Origin: Lishizhenia sp965656535
GTDB taxonomy: Bacteria; Bacteroidota; Bacteroidia; Flavobacteriales_D; Crocinitomicaceae
Direction: 5' to 3'
DNA: 64,000 bases
NCBI GenBank assembly: GCA_965656535.1
Contig: CBFHKX010000002.1
Location: forward strand, 248,001-312,000
Every line of letters starts with the position of its first letter. Positions within the stretch are counted from its first letter, which is position 1. This document shows positions 36,240 to 45,295 of this stretch, piece by piece. Both the position numbers and the translations under genes were made by a program. Below the pieces are notes generated by a model. It saw nothing but the letters and a program-made list of their open reading frames with translations. It was not told where the DNA came from and did no database searches.

Positions 36240-36674
36240 TTACTTTTGAAAACCGATTAGCATAACAGCACAACCCGATACTTTCTTGTCTGGGTCAAGT
36301 TCAGTTTCAATTCTTACGGGAAGCGTATTTTTTACTTTAAAATCCCAAAAAGGTGCATTTTTTTCTGTTCTGTTGGTAAAAAGCATGTTTTCTTCGCTAT
36401 CATAAATAGAGAAGATAACATAATCATCTTTGGTTCCGGCAGAAGCAGCTATTCTGTACAAAGAATTGCCGTAAAGTGTTGTTTTAAACTCGGCTTTTTC
36501 GCGGTCAAGAAAAGCTGCGTAGGTTTGTCCATCCGAAACGAACAATCTACCCTCCTTATCATTGGTTAGGTAGCTTTGAACTACTGCATAGATAGAATCG
36601 CAATTTTGAGCATTAGAGTTAGATGCCAGTGTTACAAAGAGCGATAATAAAGCAAGTGTATAATATTTTACCAT
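36240..36674 (-). CDS. Small exported protein linked to the ABC transporter
   Basis: 144 residues from the ATG at 36674; a longer frame would overlap the upstream gene. A signal peptide ends SNAQ, followed by Cys. The rest is beta-rich (EGRLFVSDGQTYAAFLDR, DDYVIFSIYDSEENMLF, LPVRIETELDPDKKVSGCAVML) with two cysteines that could pair. It resembles no family I know. It begins 14 bases after the lipoprotein stop, and the transporter ATG follows its stop after 3 bases, so it is almost certainly functionally linked to the transporter. Confidence 0.75.
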   Translation of the reverse strand: MVKYYTLALLSLFVTLASNSNAQNCDSIYAVVQSYLTNDKEGRLFVSDGQTYAAFLDREKAEFKTTLYGNSLYRIAASAGTKDDYVIFSIYDSEENMLFTNRTEKNAPFWDFKVKNTLPVRIETELDPDKKVSGCAVMLIGFQK

Positions 36675-36687
36675 TTTATTTTTAGAA

Positions 36688-37581
36688 TTACTGGGCAACT
36701 TCATTTCTTAAGTCTTTTGTTTTTTGGATAATTTCTGCAAGTACCTCGTCAGACATCATTACAATAGTTTCGTTATTAAAAACAGTTACCTTTTGATCTG
36801 AGTATGTAGTAGGTGCTACATAAGTATAAGCAATAGTAACCTTCTCAAAACTCGTTTGTAAATTTTTTAGTTGTTTAATGAGTACTTCGTTTGCATTTTC
36901 ATCATTGTACTTTTCGAGAATTTCAATTAACGTTTGTAGAGATTGTTTTTGTTCTCCTATGCGCTCAAGTAAGGTTTGGTTTTTACTTGATTCATAAAGG
37001 TTTGTTGCAAAGTGCATAGACTCTATCCAACCTCCTGCCAAGATTAGAGCGCTTACATTTTTTCGTTTATTTTGCTTTAAAAAACTATCTCCTTTTCTGA
37101 ATGCATCGCTTAGAATTACGAGCATACTATCTTGGTTATTTAAATTATTTTCAAAACGATCTAAGAAGTCTTTGTCAAAGGCACCAGCAATTCCTAAATC
37201 ATTAGAAAGAAGCTCAACAGCATTTAAATACTTCAGTGCAGAGCTATTTTTATCGTAGAGCGTTGTATAGCCTAAATCTGCTCCAAAAATACCTAAATTC
37301 AAGGCCTTTTTTACTTCTGCATTATATGTGGCTAAATTATCTGTTGGATTTAACAGCTCTTCATTAAAATTAAATTGCGCATTTTTTATTAAAAGCGCAG
37401 TCTGTATTGGAGAAGGAATAGAAAAAAGTTTTCCATCAAAGGTGGTGTTAAAAGAACGGTTGGGATCGTTGAATTCTTTGTTTATTGTCTTTTTACCGGT
37501 TTTCACTGTAGGAGTTGAATTGTCTTCACAACTTATGAGTCCTGCCAAGAACATAAGGCCTACAGAAAGTGTGAGTTTCAT
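36688..37581 (-). CDS. Helical lipoprotein linked to the ABC transporter
   Basis: About 297 residues from the ATG at 37581, which gives a clean lipoprotein signal ending GLISC (Cys 18); an ATG four codons upstream is also open. The mature protein is mostly helical (ALNLGIFGADLGYTTLYDK, LILAGGWIESMHFATNLYES), with no catalytic motif seen. It is the first gene of the three-gene transporter unit and could be a binding or tethering lipoprotein. Family not recognised. Confidence 0.72.
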   Translation of the reverse strand: MKLTLSVGLMFLAGLISCEDNSTPTVKTGKKTINKEFNDPNRSFNTTFDGKLFSIPSPIQTALLIKNAQFNFNEELLNPTDNLATYNAEVKKALNLGIFGADLGYTTLYDKNSSALKYLNAVELLSNDLGIAGAFDKDFLDRFENNLNNQDSMLVILSDAFRKGDSFLKQNKRKNVSALILAGGWIESMHFATNLYESSKNQTLLERIGEQKQSLQTLIEILEKYNDENANEVLIKQLKNLQTSFEKVTIAYTYVAPTTYSDQKVTVFNNETIVMMSDEVLAEIIQKTKDLRNEVAQ

Positions 37582-37742
37582 GTTTGTAACCATCGTAGTA
37601 TTTTTTTTATAACCACGATAAAAATAAGAAAATTTAAAGTGTTAGAACTCTTAATGAATATTTTGCAGTTAAAGGTTGTTTAAAAGCATGCTTTGAACTC
37701 ATATTTGATTCTAAATTCTTTTCTTTGTTAAAAATATCGCAT

Positions 37743-38711
37743 ATGAATATTCGACCAAGAAGAAACAGAAAGTCTGCTGCAATAAGAAAAATGGTAGAGG
37801 AAACTAAATTAGGCACAGAACACTTAATTTACCCGTTATTTTTGGTAGACGGTTCTAACATAAAGGATGAAATTAAATCATTACCCAACAACTTTCGATG
37901 GAGTTTAGATTTGCTCTTAAAAGAGATAGAATCTTGTGTTAATTTGGGAATTATGACCTATGTTTTGTTCCCGGCAATACCAGAGAAAGACAAAGATAAA
38001 ACGGCTACATACAGCTATGCTGAGGATAATTTTTACCTGCATGCAATTCAAAAGATTAAGGCAACTTTTCCGCACATCGTTTTAATGAGTGATGTTGCAA
38101 TGGATCCGTATTCTTCTGATGGTCATGATGGTTTGGTAGAAAATGGTAAGATTTTAAACGACCCAACGCTTCCAATTTTGTCTAAAATGGCAGTAGCTCA
38201 GGCGCAAGCCGGAATTGATATTGTTGGTCCGTCTGACATGATGGATGGTAGAGTTGGACACATTAGAGAAAGTTTAGACATAAATGGTTTTACAGATGTT
38301 TCAATCATGTCTTACAGCGCAAAATATGCGAGTGCTTTTTATGGTCCGTTTAGAGATGCGTTAGATTCTGCACCAAAGGCAGGAGATAAGAAAACATACC
38401 AAATGAACCCAGCAAACAAAAGAGAAGCTTTAATTGAAGGTGAGTTAGACGTTTTAGAAGGCGCAGATATGTTAATGGTAAAACCCGCACTTTGCTATTT
38501 AGATGTGATACACTTAATGAAAGAAAATTTTGAAGTTCCGATAACGGCTTACAATGTTTCTGGAGAATGTGCAATGCTTTATGCTGCAGCTCAAAATGGT
38601 TGGTTAGATTATAATACAGCTATGCCAGAAATGCTTTTGAGTTTTAGAAGAGCAGGTGCAGATGCAATTTTGACTTATTTCGCTAAGGATTTTGCTAAGT
38701 TAAATCGTTAG
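37743..38711 (+). CDS. hemB: Delta-aminolevulinic acid dehydratase (porphobilinogen synthase)
   Basis: 322 residues from the ATG at 37743; an upstream in-frame start adds six atypical residues. Active-site lysines are K194 (SYSAKYASAFYG) and K247 (MLMVKPALCYLDVI). The metal region reads SDVAMDPYSSDGHDG, the aspartate-rich version rather than the cysteine-rich zinc site, so magnesium dependence is likely. It condenses two aminolevulinate molecules in heme synthesis. It is transcribed away from the ABC-transporter unit and followed by a palindromic repeat. Confidence 0.97.
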   Translation: MNIRPRRNRKSAAIRKMVEETKLGTEHLIYPLFLVDGSNIKDEIKSLPNNFRWSLDLLLKEIESCVNLGIMTYVLFPAIPEKDKDKTATYSYAEDNFYLHAIQKIKATFPHIVLMSDVAMDPYSSDGHDGLVENGKILNDPTLPILSKMAVAQAQAGIDIVGPSDMMDGRVGHIRESLDINGFTDVSIMSYSAKYASAFYGPFRDALDSAPKAGDKKTYQMNPANKREALIEGELDVLEGADMLMVKPALCYLDVIHLMKENFEVPITAYNVSGECAMLYAAAQNGWLDYNTAMPEMLLSFRRAGADAILTYFAKDFAKLNR

Positions 38712-38743
38712 AAGAAGAAACGCTTTATTCGGTCTGTTTGTGT

Positions 38744-38762
38744 CCTCCTTTCTCAAAGGAGG
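38744..38762. repeat. Palindromic repeat downstream of hemB
   Basis: CCTCCTT-TCTCA-AAGGAGG is a 7-pair hairpin. The next 60 bases (GTTTACCCGATT, AAGCGGAGG, ACGGAGGGAAAT) echo parts of the 2001-2121 cluster, including the ACCCGAT segment, so this is probably another member of the same dispersed family. Confidence 0.5.
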
Positions 38763-38940
38763 TGGTTTTTATGAGGGTTTACCCGATTAAAAAGCGGAGG
38801 ATTGTATACGGAGGGAAATAATTAATATTAGAATAAGTCGCATTTGAAAATTAACAATTCTTCAATTAAAAAAATCTCAGTCGTTACTTATATTTTTTTC
38901 GCCTTCTAAATCTTCATTGCAAAGAAGAACGAAAATGTTA

Positions 38941-40119
38941 TTAATATAATCTAGAAATACTCGTAAAAAGATTCGACCAAGCACTGTTTTTACCGTAGTC
39001 TTTTCCTAAACGCACAATTATTAATTCTTTTTCTGGGTGTATATAAATGTACTGACCTAAAATTCCTTGAGCCATATACGCTTTTGCGAATTTTATTTGA
39101 GTTGTTTCTCCATTTTTGTCAGTATAAGGAACAGTTTCTTGTAGAGAATCATTCTTTGTGGGTTTTACATTTACAAACCACCATTGATTTTGGTAGTATA
39201 CGTTTTGACGCTTAGTAGAATAGCTCGTAGAAGCCTGTACCCAACTTTCTGGAACAACTTGTTCTCCATTCCAATTTCCGTTATTCAGGTAAAGTCTGCC
39301 AAACTTAGCGTAATCAATGGCTCTAGCGTTGAGAGAAGAAAAGCCTTTGGCTGTTTTATGCTTCTTACTGTCTAAACTCCAAGAAGCATCAAATTCTGTC
39401 CCGATTTTTCTCCAGATTTTTTCTTCTAAATTTTTAGCGAGCGTTTTGTTTGTGACTTTTTCTACCAATAAACCAAGTATTTGAGTGTCTACACTTCTAT
39501 AATCAAACCTACCAGGAGCTTCTGCTATTTTAAGTTTACTCACATACTTCTTTAAATTGGTTCCGTAGTAGAATTTCGCTACGTGTCCGAAAGGATTGAT
39601 GTAACTCTCATTGAACTCAATGCCAGATTGCATACCTAGCAAATGTTGAATCGTAATATTTTCAAATCCAGGATTTTTAAATAGATTTAAATAATCTGTA
39701 ATTGGATCTTGAAGTGATTTAATTTTACCTTCTTCTAAACAGATTCCAACCAAAGCAGAAACGTAAGATTTAGCCATGGAGAAAGAAGTTTCTATGGATG
39801 CTCTATCGTATCCGTTCAAGTATCTTTCGTATAAGATAGAATCTTGCTTTATAATTATAAAAGCAGTTGTTTTTTTATCGGCTAAATATTGCTCAAACGG
39901 AATTTTTTCTGATTGTATATTAATGAATTTTGGCACTCTACCTTCTAATGTTGAAGTATCTGCTGTGTGAAAATGAAAGGTTTGGTCTGCCTTTTTAATT
40001 TCTTCATTTTCAAAGAATTTATAGTCTGTAATGTTGGCAAAGTTACGAGTGACAAAACGACCAACATGACAAGAAGAGAGAACAAAAACTAAGGTGAATA
40101 AGAGAAATCTATTTTTCAT
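38941..40119 (-). CDS. Beta-lactamase-fold serine hydrolase lipoprotein (NylB-like)
   Basis: 392 residues. Lipoprotein signal with LSSC (Cys 17). Catalytic S114-M-A-K117 (SFSMAKSY) and the second motif Y207-R-S (FDYRSVDTQILG), a form I associate with 6-aminohexanoate-oligomer hydrolase relatives rather than the Y-x-N of true class C beta-lactamases. It probably acts as an esterase or amidase at the envelope. It is monocistronic. A role in beta-lactam resistance is not supported. Confidence 0.88.
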   Translation of the reverse strand: MKNRFLLFTLVFVLSSCHVGRFVTRNFANITDYKFFENEEIKKADQTFHFHTADTSTLEGRVPKFINIQSEKIPFEQYLADKKTTAFIIIKQDSILYERYLNGYDRASIETSFSMAKSYVSALVGICLEEGKIKSLQDPITDYLNLFKNPGFENITIQHLLGMQSGIEFNESYINPFGHVAKFYYGTNLKKYVSKLKIAEAPGRFDYRSVDTQILGLLVEKVTNKTLAKNLEEKIWRKIGTEFDASWSLDSKKHKTAKGFSSLNARAIDYAKFGRLYLNNGNWNGEQVVPESWVQASTSYSTKRQNVYYQNQWWFVNVKPTKNDSLQETVPYTDKNGETTQIKFAKAYMAQGILGQYIYIHPEKELIIVRLGKDYGKNSAWSNLFTSISRLY

Positions 40120-40206
40120 AAATGAAAGATATGGAATAATTCAAGAAAAATAAAAATCACGTTCAATAATTAGAAGTAGTCACCGTAATTACGCTAAGCG
40201 ACTTTT

Positions 40207-41010
40207 CTAAAGTCCAACCAATTTTGAATCTTCTAAAGGTTCAAAACTTACTTCGTTTTCTTCTAAGAAATGAAGATTGGTTAAGTTAGCATATCCTAAA
40301 GTGTCGGTTAAACCCTCTGTTTCTGTCCACCCAAAAAAGTCCCAACGGTGTGCAATAGAAATATCATCTAACTTTTGGTATTTGCTGTAAACAATAGCAT
40401 GCGGATCTTTTTCACCTTCTTCAACACTTTGATTTAACGTTACAATGTAAGATGCAGCGTGTAATAAGTTAGTCTCTTTGTTTTGGTAAAGCACGTACCA
40501 GTCATCCGGACTATCACCAACGTTTTCTCCAAACGTAAGTTTTTCTACATTAAATGCTTTTCCATTCAAATCCTTGTTTTCAAAATCTGATAAAGTTGTT
40601 CCATTATCATCAATTTTATATGGGAGTGCAAAAAAGTAGCTCCACGTAAAAATGTCAAATCTTGCACTAGGCTTTTCTACTGAAGCAGGCGAGAGGTAAA
40701 CGTTTTTTCCGTTATAGGTAAGTTCGCTACTATCATTGTAAACTAGTTTTGTTTTTCCAGTACGTGTATGATAAAGTAGCTTTGCATTTAACCTTTGTTT
40801 TTCGCCAAAAACAAGTTCAATATCTGCACTAAACACATCTTTATTTAAAAAGACTTCTTTATTATGTGCTTCGTTGTTTCTTGAAGTAAACGAAGATTCT
40901 ATTTCTTTAAGGTTAGAGGTTTGTTTTGAACTATTTTCTTGTGTTGAATTATTAACGCAAGAAAATAAGCTAGTTATTGTTATTAATACTGCAATGGAAA
41001 TTGTTTTCAT
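40207..41010 (-). CDS. DUF6503-like lipoprotein
   Basis: 267 residues. Lipoprotein signal ending LFSC (Cys 18), a Ser/Asn-rich linker, then a beta-rich LolA-like body with FDIFTWSYFFALPYKIDD and LTFGENVGDSPDDWYVLY. From memory these segments match DUF6503, a Bacteroidota family of unknown function. It is monocistronic and lies next to the serine hydrolase on the same strand with an 87-base gap. Confidence 0.78.
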   Translation of the reverse strand: MKTISIAVLITITSLFSCVNNSTQENSSKQTSNLKEIESSFTSRNNEAHNKEVFLNKDVFSADIELVFGEKQRLNAKLLYHTRTGKTKLVYNDSSELTYNGKNVYLSPASVEKPSARFDIFTWSYFFALPYKIDDNGTTLSDFENKDLNGKAFNVEKLTFGENVGDSPDDWYVLYQNKETNLLHAASYIVTLNQSVEEGEKDPHAIVYSKYQKLDDISIAHRWDFFGWTETEGLTDTLGYANLTNLHFLEENEVSFEPLEDSKLVGL

Positions 41011-41178
41011 AAAGTATGATTTTGAACATAGACGTTAAAGCTACCATAATCTTACTACACAAGTTGATTTTTTTTAGTGTAGACTTAACACTAAATTTTT
41101 AAAGCTACGCATCAAAAATATAGGTTCATTTTTTAATTGCTATTTAATTAATTATATTGTCTTATTAAGTAATAAAAT

Positions 41179-41928
41179 ATGAAATCTAATCTGCTTATTC
41201 TATTTTGTTTGTGCGTTTTCATTCTCTCTGGGTGTAGAGTGTTTTCTCCTAAGGTTTATTCTCCTAAAAAGATTGAAAAACCGGTAAAGCGTTTAGATTT
41301 GAGTAGGCAAGGTTTACGCGAAATTCCTGCTTCGGTTTTTAAAAATAAAGCTTTAGAAGTTTTATGGCTATACAAAAACGAACTCACTGAAATTCCAAAA
41401 GAAATAAAAGAACTAACCAACCTTAAAAAGCTGTACATAGGCAATAACAGGCTTACTTGCATACCAAAAGAGATAGGTGATTTAAAAAAATTAGAAATAT
41501 TGTCACTTCAATACAATGAGATAGATAGTATTTCTCCAACAATTTATAGAGCAAATAAGTTAGAGCAATTACTTTTAAATCACAACAAACTTAAAGAGTT
41601 ACCTAAAGAGCTTGGACGTTTAGAAAATTTAAAAAATTTAAGTTTAACTTTTAATTATATCACGCGTTTACCGCCAGAACTTTTTAATTCTGGAAGTTTA
41701 GAGTTTCTCTATCTAACAAGAAACTTTATTGATTCTATACCTAAAAGCATTAAAAATAGTTCAAGAATAGCAGAGATGCATTTGGATAATGCAGGTGTAT
41801 TTTTAGATCTGCCAGAGGAATTGTGTGATTTGAGAAGAATGGATTTATTGGTCATTGATCGGCAAGTTCTTGTTCCACCCTGTTTACTCACTCGTCAAAC
41901 AACCCAATTGCGAATACAAGTTAAATAA
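41179..41928 (+). CDS. Leucine-rich-repeat lipoprotein
   Basis: 249 residues. Lipoprotein signal ending LSGC (Cys 19). About seven tandem 23-residue leucine-rich repeats fill residues 40-205 (for example LEVLWLYKNELTEIPKEI, LKKLYIGNNRLTCIPKEI, LEQLLLNHNKLKELPKEL), the bacterial IPxx type that forms a curved binding surface. It probably mediates protein contacts at the envelope, with partner unknown. A possible -7 box TATATTGT is at 41153-41160. The last 8 bases overlap the convergent protease gene. Confidence 0.9.
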   Translation: MKSNLLILFCLCVFILSGCRVFSPKVYSPKKIEKPVKRLDLSRQGLREIPASVFKNKALEVLWLYKNELTEIPKEIKELTNLKKLYIGNNRLTCIPKEIGDLKKLEILSLQYNEIDSISPTIYRANKLEQLLLNHNKLKELPKELGRLENLKNLSLTFNYITRLPPELFNSGSLEFLYLTRNFIDSIPKSIKNSSRIAEMHLDNAGVFLDLPEELCDLRRMDLLVIDRQVLVPPCLLTRQTTQLRIQVK

Positions 41929-42481
41929 TTGATTTTTCCACGGCATAAACTCTTAGTAATAGTAAATCGAAACTAAAATGAGCTGCTATGCAAAACCATA
42001 ATCCAAAGTAATCATAGGCAAAAGCTAACCCTAGAATAAACGGAATTATAAACAATCCATATAAAAAGGTTTTGGGCTTAAATGGGTTTAGATAACCGTG
42101 AATAGCAATAAAAATAATAGAAGTAATCCATGGGCCAAGCCAATGTTGTATACCTGCTCTGAATAGTAATTCTTCTCCAAAACCAGCACAGAAAGACATA
42201 AATAGAATATCGCCCCAGTTTAATTTTAAAGATTGAATAAATCGGGTTTGTGATAAATCTTCTTCTGCCATTAAACCAGACTCAGCGAAAGCGAGAACTA
42301 AAATACCATAGTAAAAACCAAATTGGAGTCCGAGTAGCCAATAATTCTCTGCTAATTCATGTAAGCTTAAAACACTGTAGAAATCAATATCTTCGAAATA
42401 CCAAAGTGCCCAAAAAGCAGGTATTGGAAAGATAAGTAACGTTATCCAGCCCAATAGATGAAACAATGTTTTTCTAGCCAT
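41921..42481 (-). CDS. CPBP-family intramembrane metalloprotease
   Basis: 186 residues with about five or six membrane helices. The CPBP/Abi catalytic segments are present: GFGEELLFRAGIQHWLG (Glu-Glu then Arg) and later IFIAIHG and AHFSFDLLLL with the two histidines. Family members cut prenylated or other membrane proteins, and many in bacteria are of unknown target. It converges with the LRR lipoprotein gene and diverges from the MscS gene. Confidence 0.9.
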   Translation of the reverse strand: MARKTLFHLLGWITLLIFPIPAFWALWYFEDIDFYSVLSLHELAENYWLLGLQFGFYYGILVLAFAESGLMAEEDLSQTRFIQSLKLNWGDILFMSFCAGFGEELLFRAGIQHWLGPWITSIIFIAIHGYLNPFKPKTFLYGLFIIPFILGLAFAYDYFGLWFCIAAHFSFDLLLLRVYAVEKSII

Positions 42482-42491
42482 TAAAGATTAC

Positions 42492-42499
42492 TATTTTTG
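42492..42499 (+). promoter_or_regulatory. -7 box TATTTTTG for the MscS gene
   Basis: Exact TAnnTTTG match 17 bases before the ATG at 42517, in the 35-base gap between divergent genes. Confidence 0.5.
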
Positions 42500-42516
42500 C
42501 TAAAAATACATTTAGT

Positions 42517-43818
42517 ATGCGAGAGTTAATATTTGATTGGATAGAAAGTTGGTATTTGTTTAACGAAAAGTCTGGAATGAAAGCTCTTTTGAAGAACGAA
42601 ACTTTTCAAGATCATCAACTTTTTTGGGCCTTAGGTTTGTTTACAGCGATGTTAATTATTTCATCTGTTATCTGGTGGGTTTCTAGAACGGTAATGGTTA
42701 ATGTTGTTCATTATTTAGCCGGTAAATCAAGAACGCCTTGGGATGATTTTTTAGTGAGCAATAAATTCTTTAAAGCTTTAGCTCATTTAATTCCCTTGCT
42801 TTTTATGGATTACTTTCTATCCATTGTATTATTTGCATATCCCAAAGCGCAAGCATTTGGTTTAAGGTTAGTTGATTTTCTAATTGTATTTTCTGTATTA
42901 ATTTCTGTTTTACGTCTTCTAAACTCTATAAGAGATGTACTGAAGACAAAAGAGTCGTTAAAAGATAAACCTATTCAAAGTTATATTCAAGTAAGTAAAA
43001 TTATACTTTCTATTTTCTTTGTAATTGTAATGTTATCAGTGTTATTTAATAAAACACCTGCTTTCTTCTTAACCTCTTTAGGTGCTATGACGGCGATTAT
43101 TATACTTGTGTTTAAAGATACAATTTTAGGTTTTGTAGGCTCGATTCAGCTTGCAACAAATGATATGGTGAGGATAGGTGACTGGGTAACAATGGAGAAG
43201 TTTGGTGCCGATGGAGATGTGATTGAAATAAACCTGGCAACCGTTAAGGTTCAAAATTTTGACAAAACCATTACAACTATACCTACTTATTCATTTATTT
43301 CTGATTCATTCAAAAATTGGAGAGGTATGGAAGAGAGTCCGGGTAGAAGAATAAAGCGCTCTATTCTTATACAAATTGACTCTGTTAAGTTTGCATCTCC
43401 CGAAATGTTAGAACACTTAAAACAAGCACAAATAATGCGCAGTTTTATAGAAGAAAGACAAACAGAAATTAAGCTGTATAACGAACAAAATGGTATCGAT
43501 CCAAAGTCTATACAAGCCAGAAAACAAACGAACATAGGATTATTTAGAGCCTACTTGGTATATTATTTGAAAAATAATCCGAATGTAAATCCTGAAATGT
43601 CTTTAATGGTTAGGCAGCTAGAGCCCAAAGAGTACGGTGTTCCTATTGAAATTTATTGCTTTTCTAAAGTGAAAGAGTGGGAGCAATACGAGATGATTGT
43701 AGCTGATATTTTTGATCACGTATTCGCATCGATACATCAATTTGAATTAGCTATTTATGAACGTCCGAGCGGACATGATTTTAGAAAAACACTTAAAAGC
43801 GAGTCAAACGGTTTATAA
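42517..43818 (+). CDS. MscS-family mechanosensitive channel
   Basis: 433 residues with about five membrane helices. The pore helix and the start of the beta domain are clear: GAMTAIIILVFKDTILGF, then LATNDMVRIGDWVTM and KTITTIPTYSFISDSFKNW. The last 150 residues form the cytoplasmic cage. It opens under membrane tension to release solutes on hypo-osmotic shock. It is larger than E. coli MscS (about 286 residues), with extra N-terminal helices and a longer tail. Its last 26 bases overlap the end of the convergent cupin gene. Confidence 0.93.
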   Translation: MRELIFDWIESWYLFNEKSGMKALLKNETFQDHQLFWALGLFTAMLIISSVIWWVSRTVMVNVVHYLAGKSRTPWDDFLVSNKFFKALAHLIPLLFMDYFLSIVLFAYPKAQAFGLRLVDFLIVFSVLISVLRLLNSIRDVLKTKESLKDKPIQSYIQVSKIILSIFFVIVMLSVLFNKTPAFFLTSLGAMTAIIILVFKDTILGFVGSIQLATNDMVRIGDWVTMEKFGADGDVIEINLATVKVQNFDKTITTIPTYSFISDSFKNWRGMEESPGRRIKRSILIQIDSVKFASPEMLEHLKQAQIMRSFIEERQTEIKLYNEQNGIDPKSIQARKQTNIGLFRAYLVYYLKNNPNVNPEMSLMVRQLEPKEYGVPIEIYCFSKVKEWEQYEMIVADIFDHVFASIHQFELAIYERPSGHDFRKTLKSESNGL

Positions 43819-44287
43819 TTTTCTCGTGCTCAGGAAAGGCTTCTAAGAGTTCTTCTCTGGTGTGCAAATAAAAATCGTTGAAATCAAACCCTGGTGCAAC
43901 AGCACAGCTCACGAAAGAATAACTATTTGATTCATCTACAGTAGATCCAAAAATAGTTCCTTTGGGCACAAGAACTTGAGGTTGTTCGCCATTTTCAAGG
44001 TTTAAACCAACCTTCAGTACTTTGTACTCTCCATCTGGAGAAATAGTGTGTACGCTTAGCGGACTCCCTTCGTGATAGAACCAGATTTCGTCGCTTTCTA
44101 TTTTGTGAAAATGACTTTGATTCGCCGAAGAAAGTAAAAAATATATAGAGGTCAATAAAGATCTTTCACCGTTTTTGGTATTCGTATTTGCTGAACTTCG
44201 GTAGGTTTCTTTATACCAACCTCCTTCTGGGTGCTCTGTTAAGTTAAACGTATTTACTAACCTGTTGATTTTTAATTTAGTATCCAT
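43793..44287 (-). CDS. DUF985-type cupin protein
   Basis: 164 residues forming a single cupin: HPEGGWYKETYRS, then LTSIYFLLSSANQSHFHKI with the metal-binding H-x-H, ESDEIWFYHEGSPL and FVSCAVAPGFDFNDFYL. The family binds metal or a sugar nucleotide-like ligand and has no settled function. It converges with and overlaps the MscS gene by 26 bases without an intervening terminator. Confidence 0.9.
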   Translation of the reverse strand: MDTKLKINRLVNTFNLTEHPEGGWYKETYRSSANTNTKNGERSLLTSIYFLLSSANQSHFHKIESDEIWFYHEGSPLSVHTISPDGEYKVLKVGLNLENGEQPQVLVPKGTIFGSTVDESNSYSFVSCAVAPGFDFNDFYLHTREELLEAFPEHEKIINRLTRF

Positions 44288-44422
44288 TTTAATCTATTTC
44301 GTCTATGAATTTTATATGTTAAGCTAAATACTTGTCAGTTCTTTAATATAAGAGAAACTATAAATAAGATATATACTTAACTTTATAAAAGAATATTACC
44401 CTATTCGCTAATCAAAATTAAG

Positions 44423-44444
44423 GACTGTCGGTTGCTAGGCAGTC
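44423..44444. terminator. Hairpin terminator by the beta-barrel gene
   Basis: GACTGTC and GGCAGTC form a 7-pair stem with one wobble, with T-runs on the plus side and a weaker TTAATTTT on the minus side. It lies 6 bases beyond the stop of the minus-strand gene ending at 44450. Confidence 0.6.
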
Positions 44445-44449
44445 TTTTT

Positions 44450-45208
44450 TTATTGTTCTATTGGTCCACCTTTAAACTGCGTTCCTTTATTTTTTGTATT
44501 ATGGAAGAAATACCTTAAATCTATTGCAAAAGTAGCACCAGAAAGCTCCGCACCATTAAATATTAAGTAATCGTCGTTTTCGTAAATACTAACCACATTT
44601 AGCAAAGGTTCAAAAGGAATTTTTCCAGAAACACCTAAGTAGAAAAATCCATCTTTTTCGGTTCTGTACTCAAATCCAACGTTGGCGTTTAATTCGCCAG
44701 AGAAAAAACCGCGCCTGCTTGCTTGTATTTTAAATAAATGTGCACCTTCTGGATTGGTTTGTGTTCTGATATTTGAAGGATTGTATGTGAGTGAAACGCC
44801 CAGAGCAGTATTTACATATAACTTCTCTCCTAATTGAATGTAAACGAGCATGTTAATTGGAATGTCAAAATTTATAATACCAAAATCATTTTCGTCTGTT
44901 AACGAAGAGTCTACTAAGTTGAACGAAGTAAGGTAATTTTTGCGTGTATACAACAACCCTGTTTCTATAGCCAATAGTTTTGTTATTCCTGTTCTAATAT
45001 TGGCACCGAACGTGTATCCAAAAGTGGGTTTAACGTTGGTTCTAAAACTCTCAATTTGAATATCTACTGGTTTGTCTCCAACTAATCCAAAAGGGATTAA
45101 AGGTTTGTATGTTAATCCGAAAAAATGTTCGGCAGACGATTTCTTTCTCTTACCTTGAGAAAAGCTACAAAAACTAACCAATAAAATCAGAATTAAAATA
45201 CTTTTCAT
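44450..45208 (-). CDS. Outer-membrane beta-barrel (porin-like) protein
   Basis: 252 residues. Signal peptide ending FSQG, then alternating amphipathic strands ending on an aromatic residue (TFGYTFGANIRTGITKLLAI, FDIPINMLVYIQLGEKLYV, ELNANVGFEYRTEKDGFFYL, FAIDLRYFF). The pattern fits the small PorT-like or OMP_b-brl_2 barrels of Bacteroidota. No enzymatic function is implied. It is monocistronic and followed by a hairpin. Confidence 0.85.
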   Translation of the reverse strand: MKSILILILLVSFCSFSQGKRKKSSAEHFFGLTYKPLIPFGLVGDKPVDIQIESFRTNVKPTFGYTFGANIRTGITKLLAIETGLLYTRKNYLTSFNLVDSSLTDENDFGIINFDIPINMLVYIQLGEKLYVNTALGVSLTYNPSNIRTQTNPEGAHLFKIQASRRGFFSGELNANVGFEYRTEKDGFFYLGVSGKIPFEPLLNVVSIYENDDYLIFNGAELSGATFAIDLRYFFHNTKNKGTQFKGGPIEQ

Positions 45209-45295
45209 ACAATTAAATTACTCGAAATTTGGGTTGGTTTACAGTTAATATGCGCTAAAGGTAAACATCTTTTATTTAGAGGTACAAATCGACTC

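Noticed and set aside
33165..37581. Restriction, toxin-antitoxin or anti-phage system around the ABC transporter
   Set aside because: No nuclease, methyltransferase, toxin or cyclase motif is present; TerB-like and ABC parts alone do not support a defence call.
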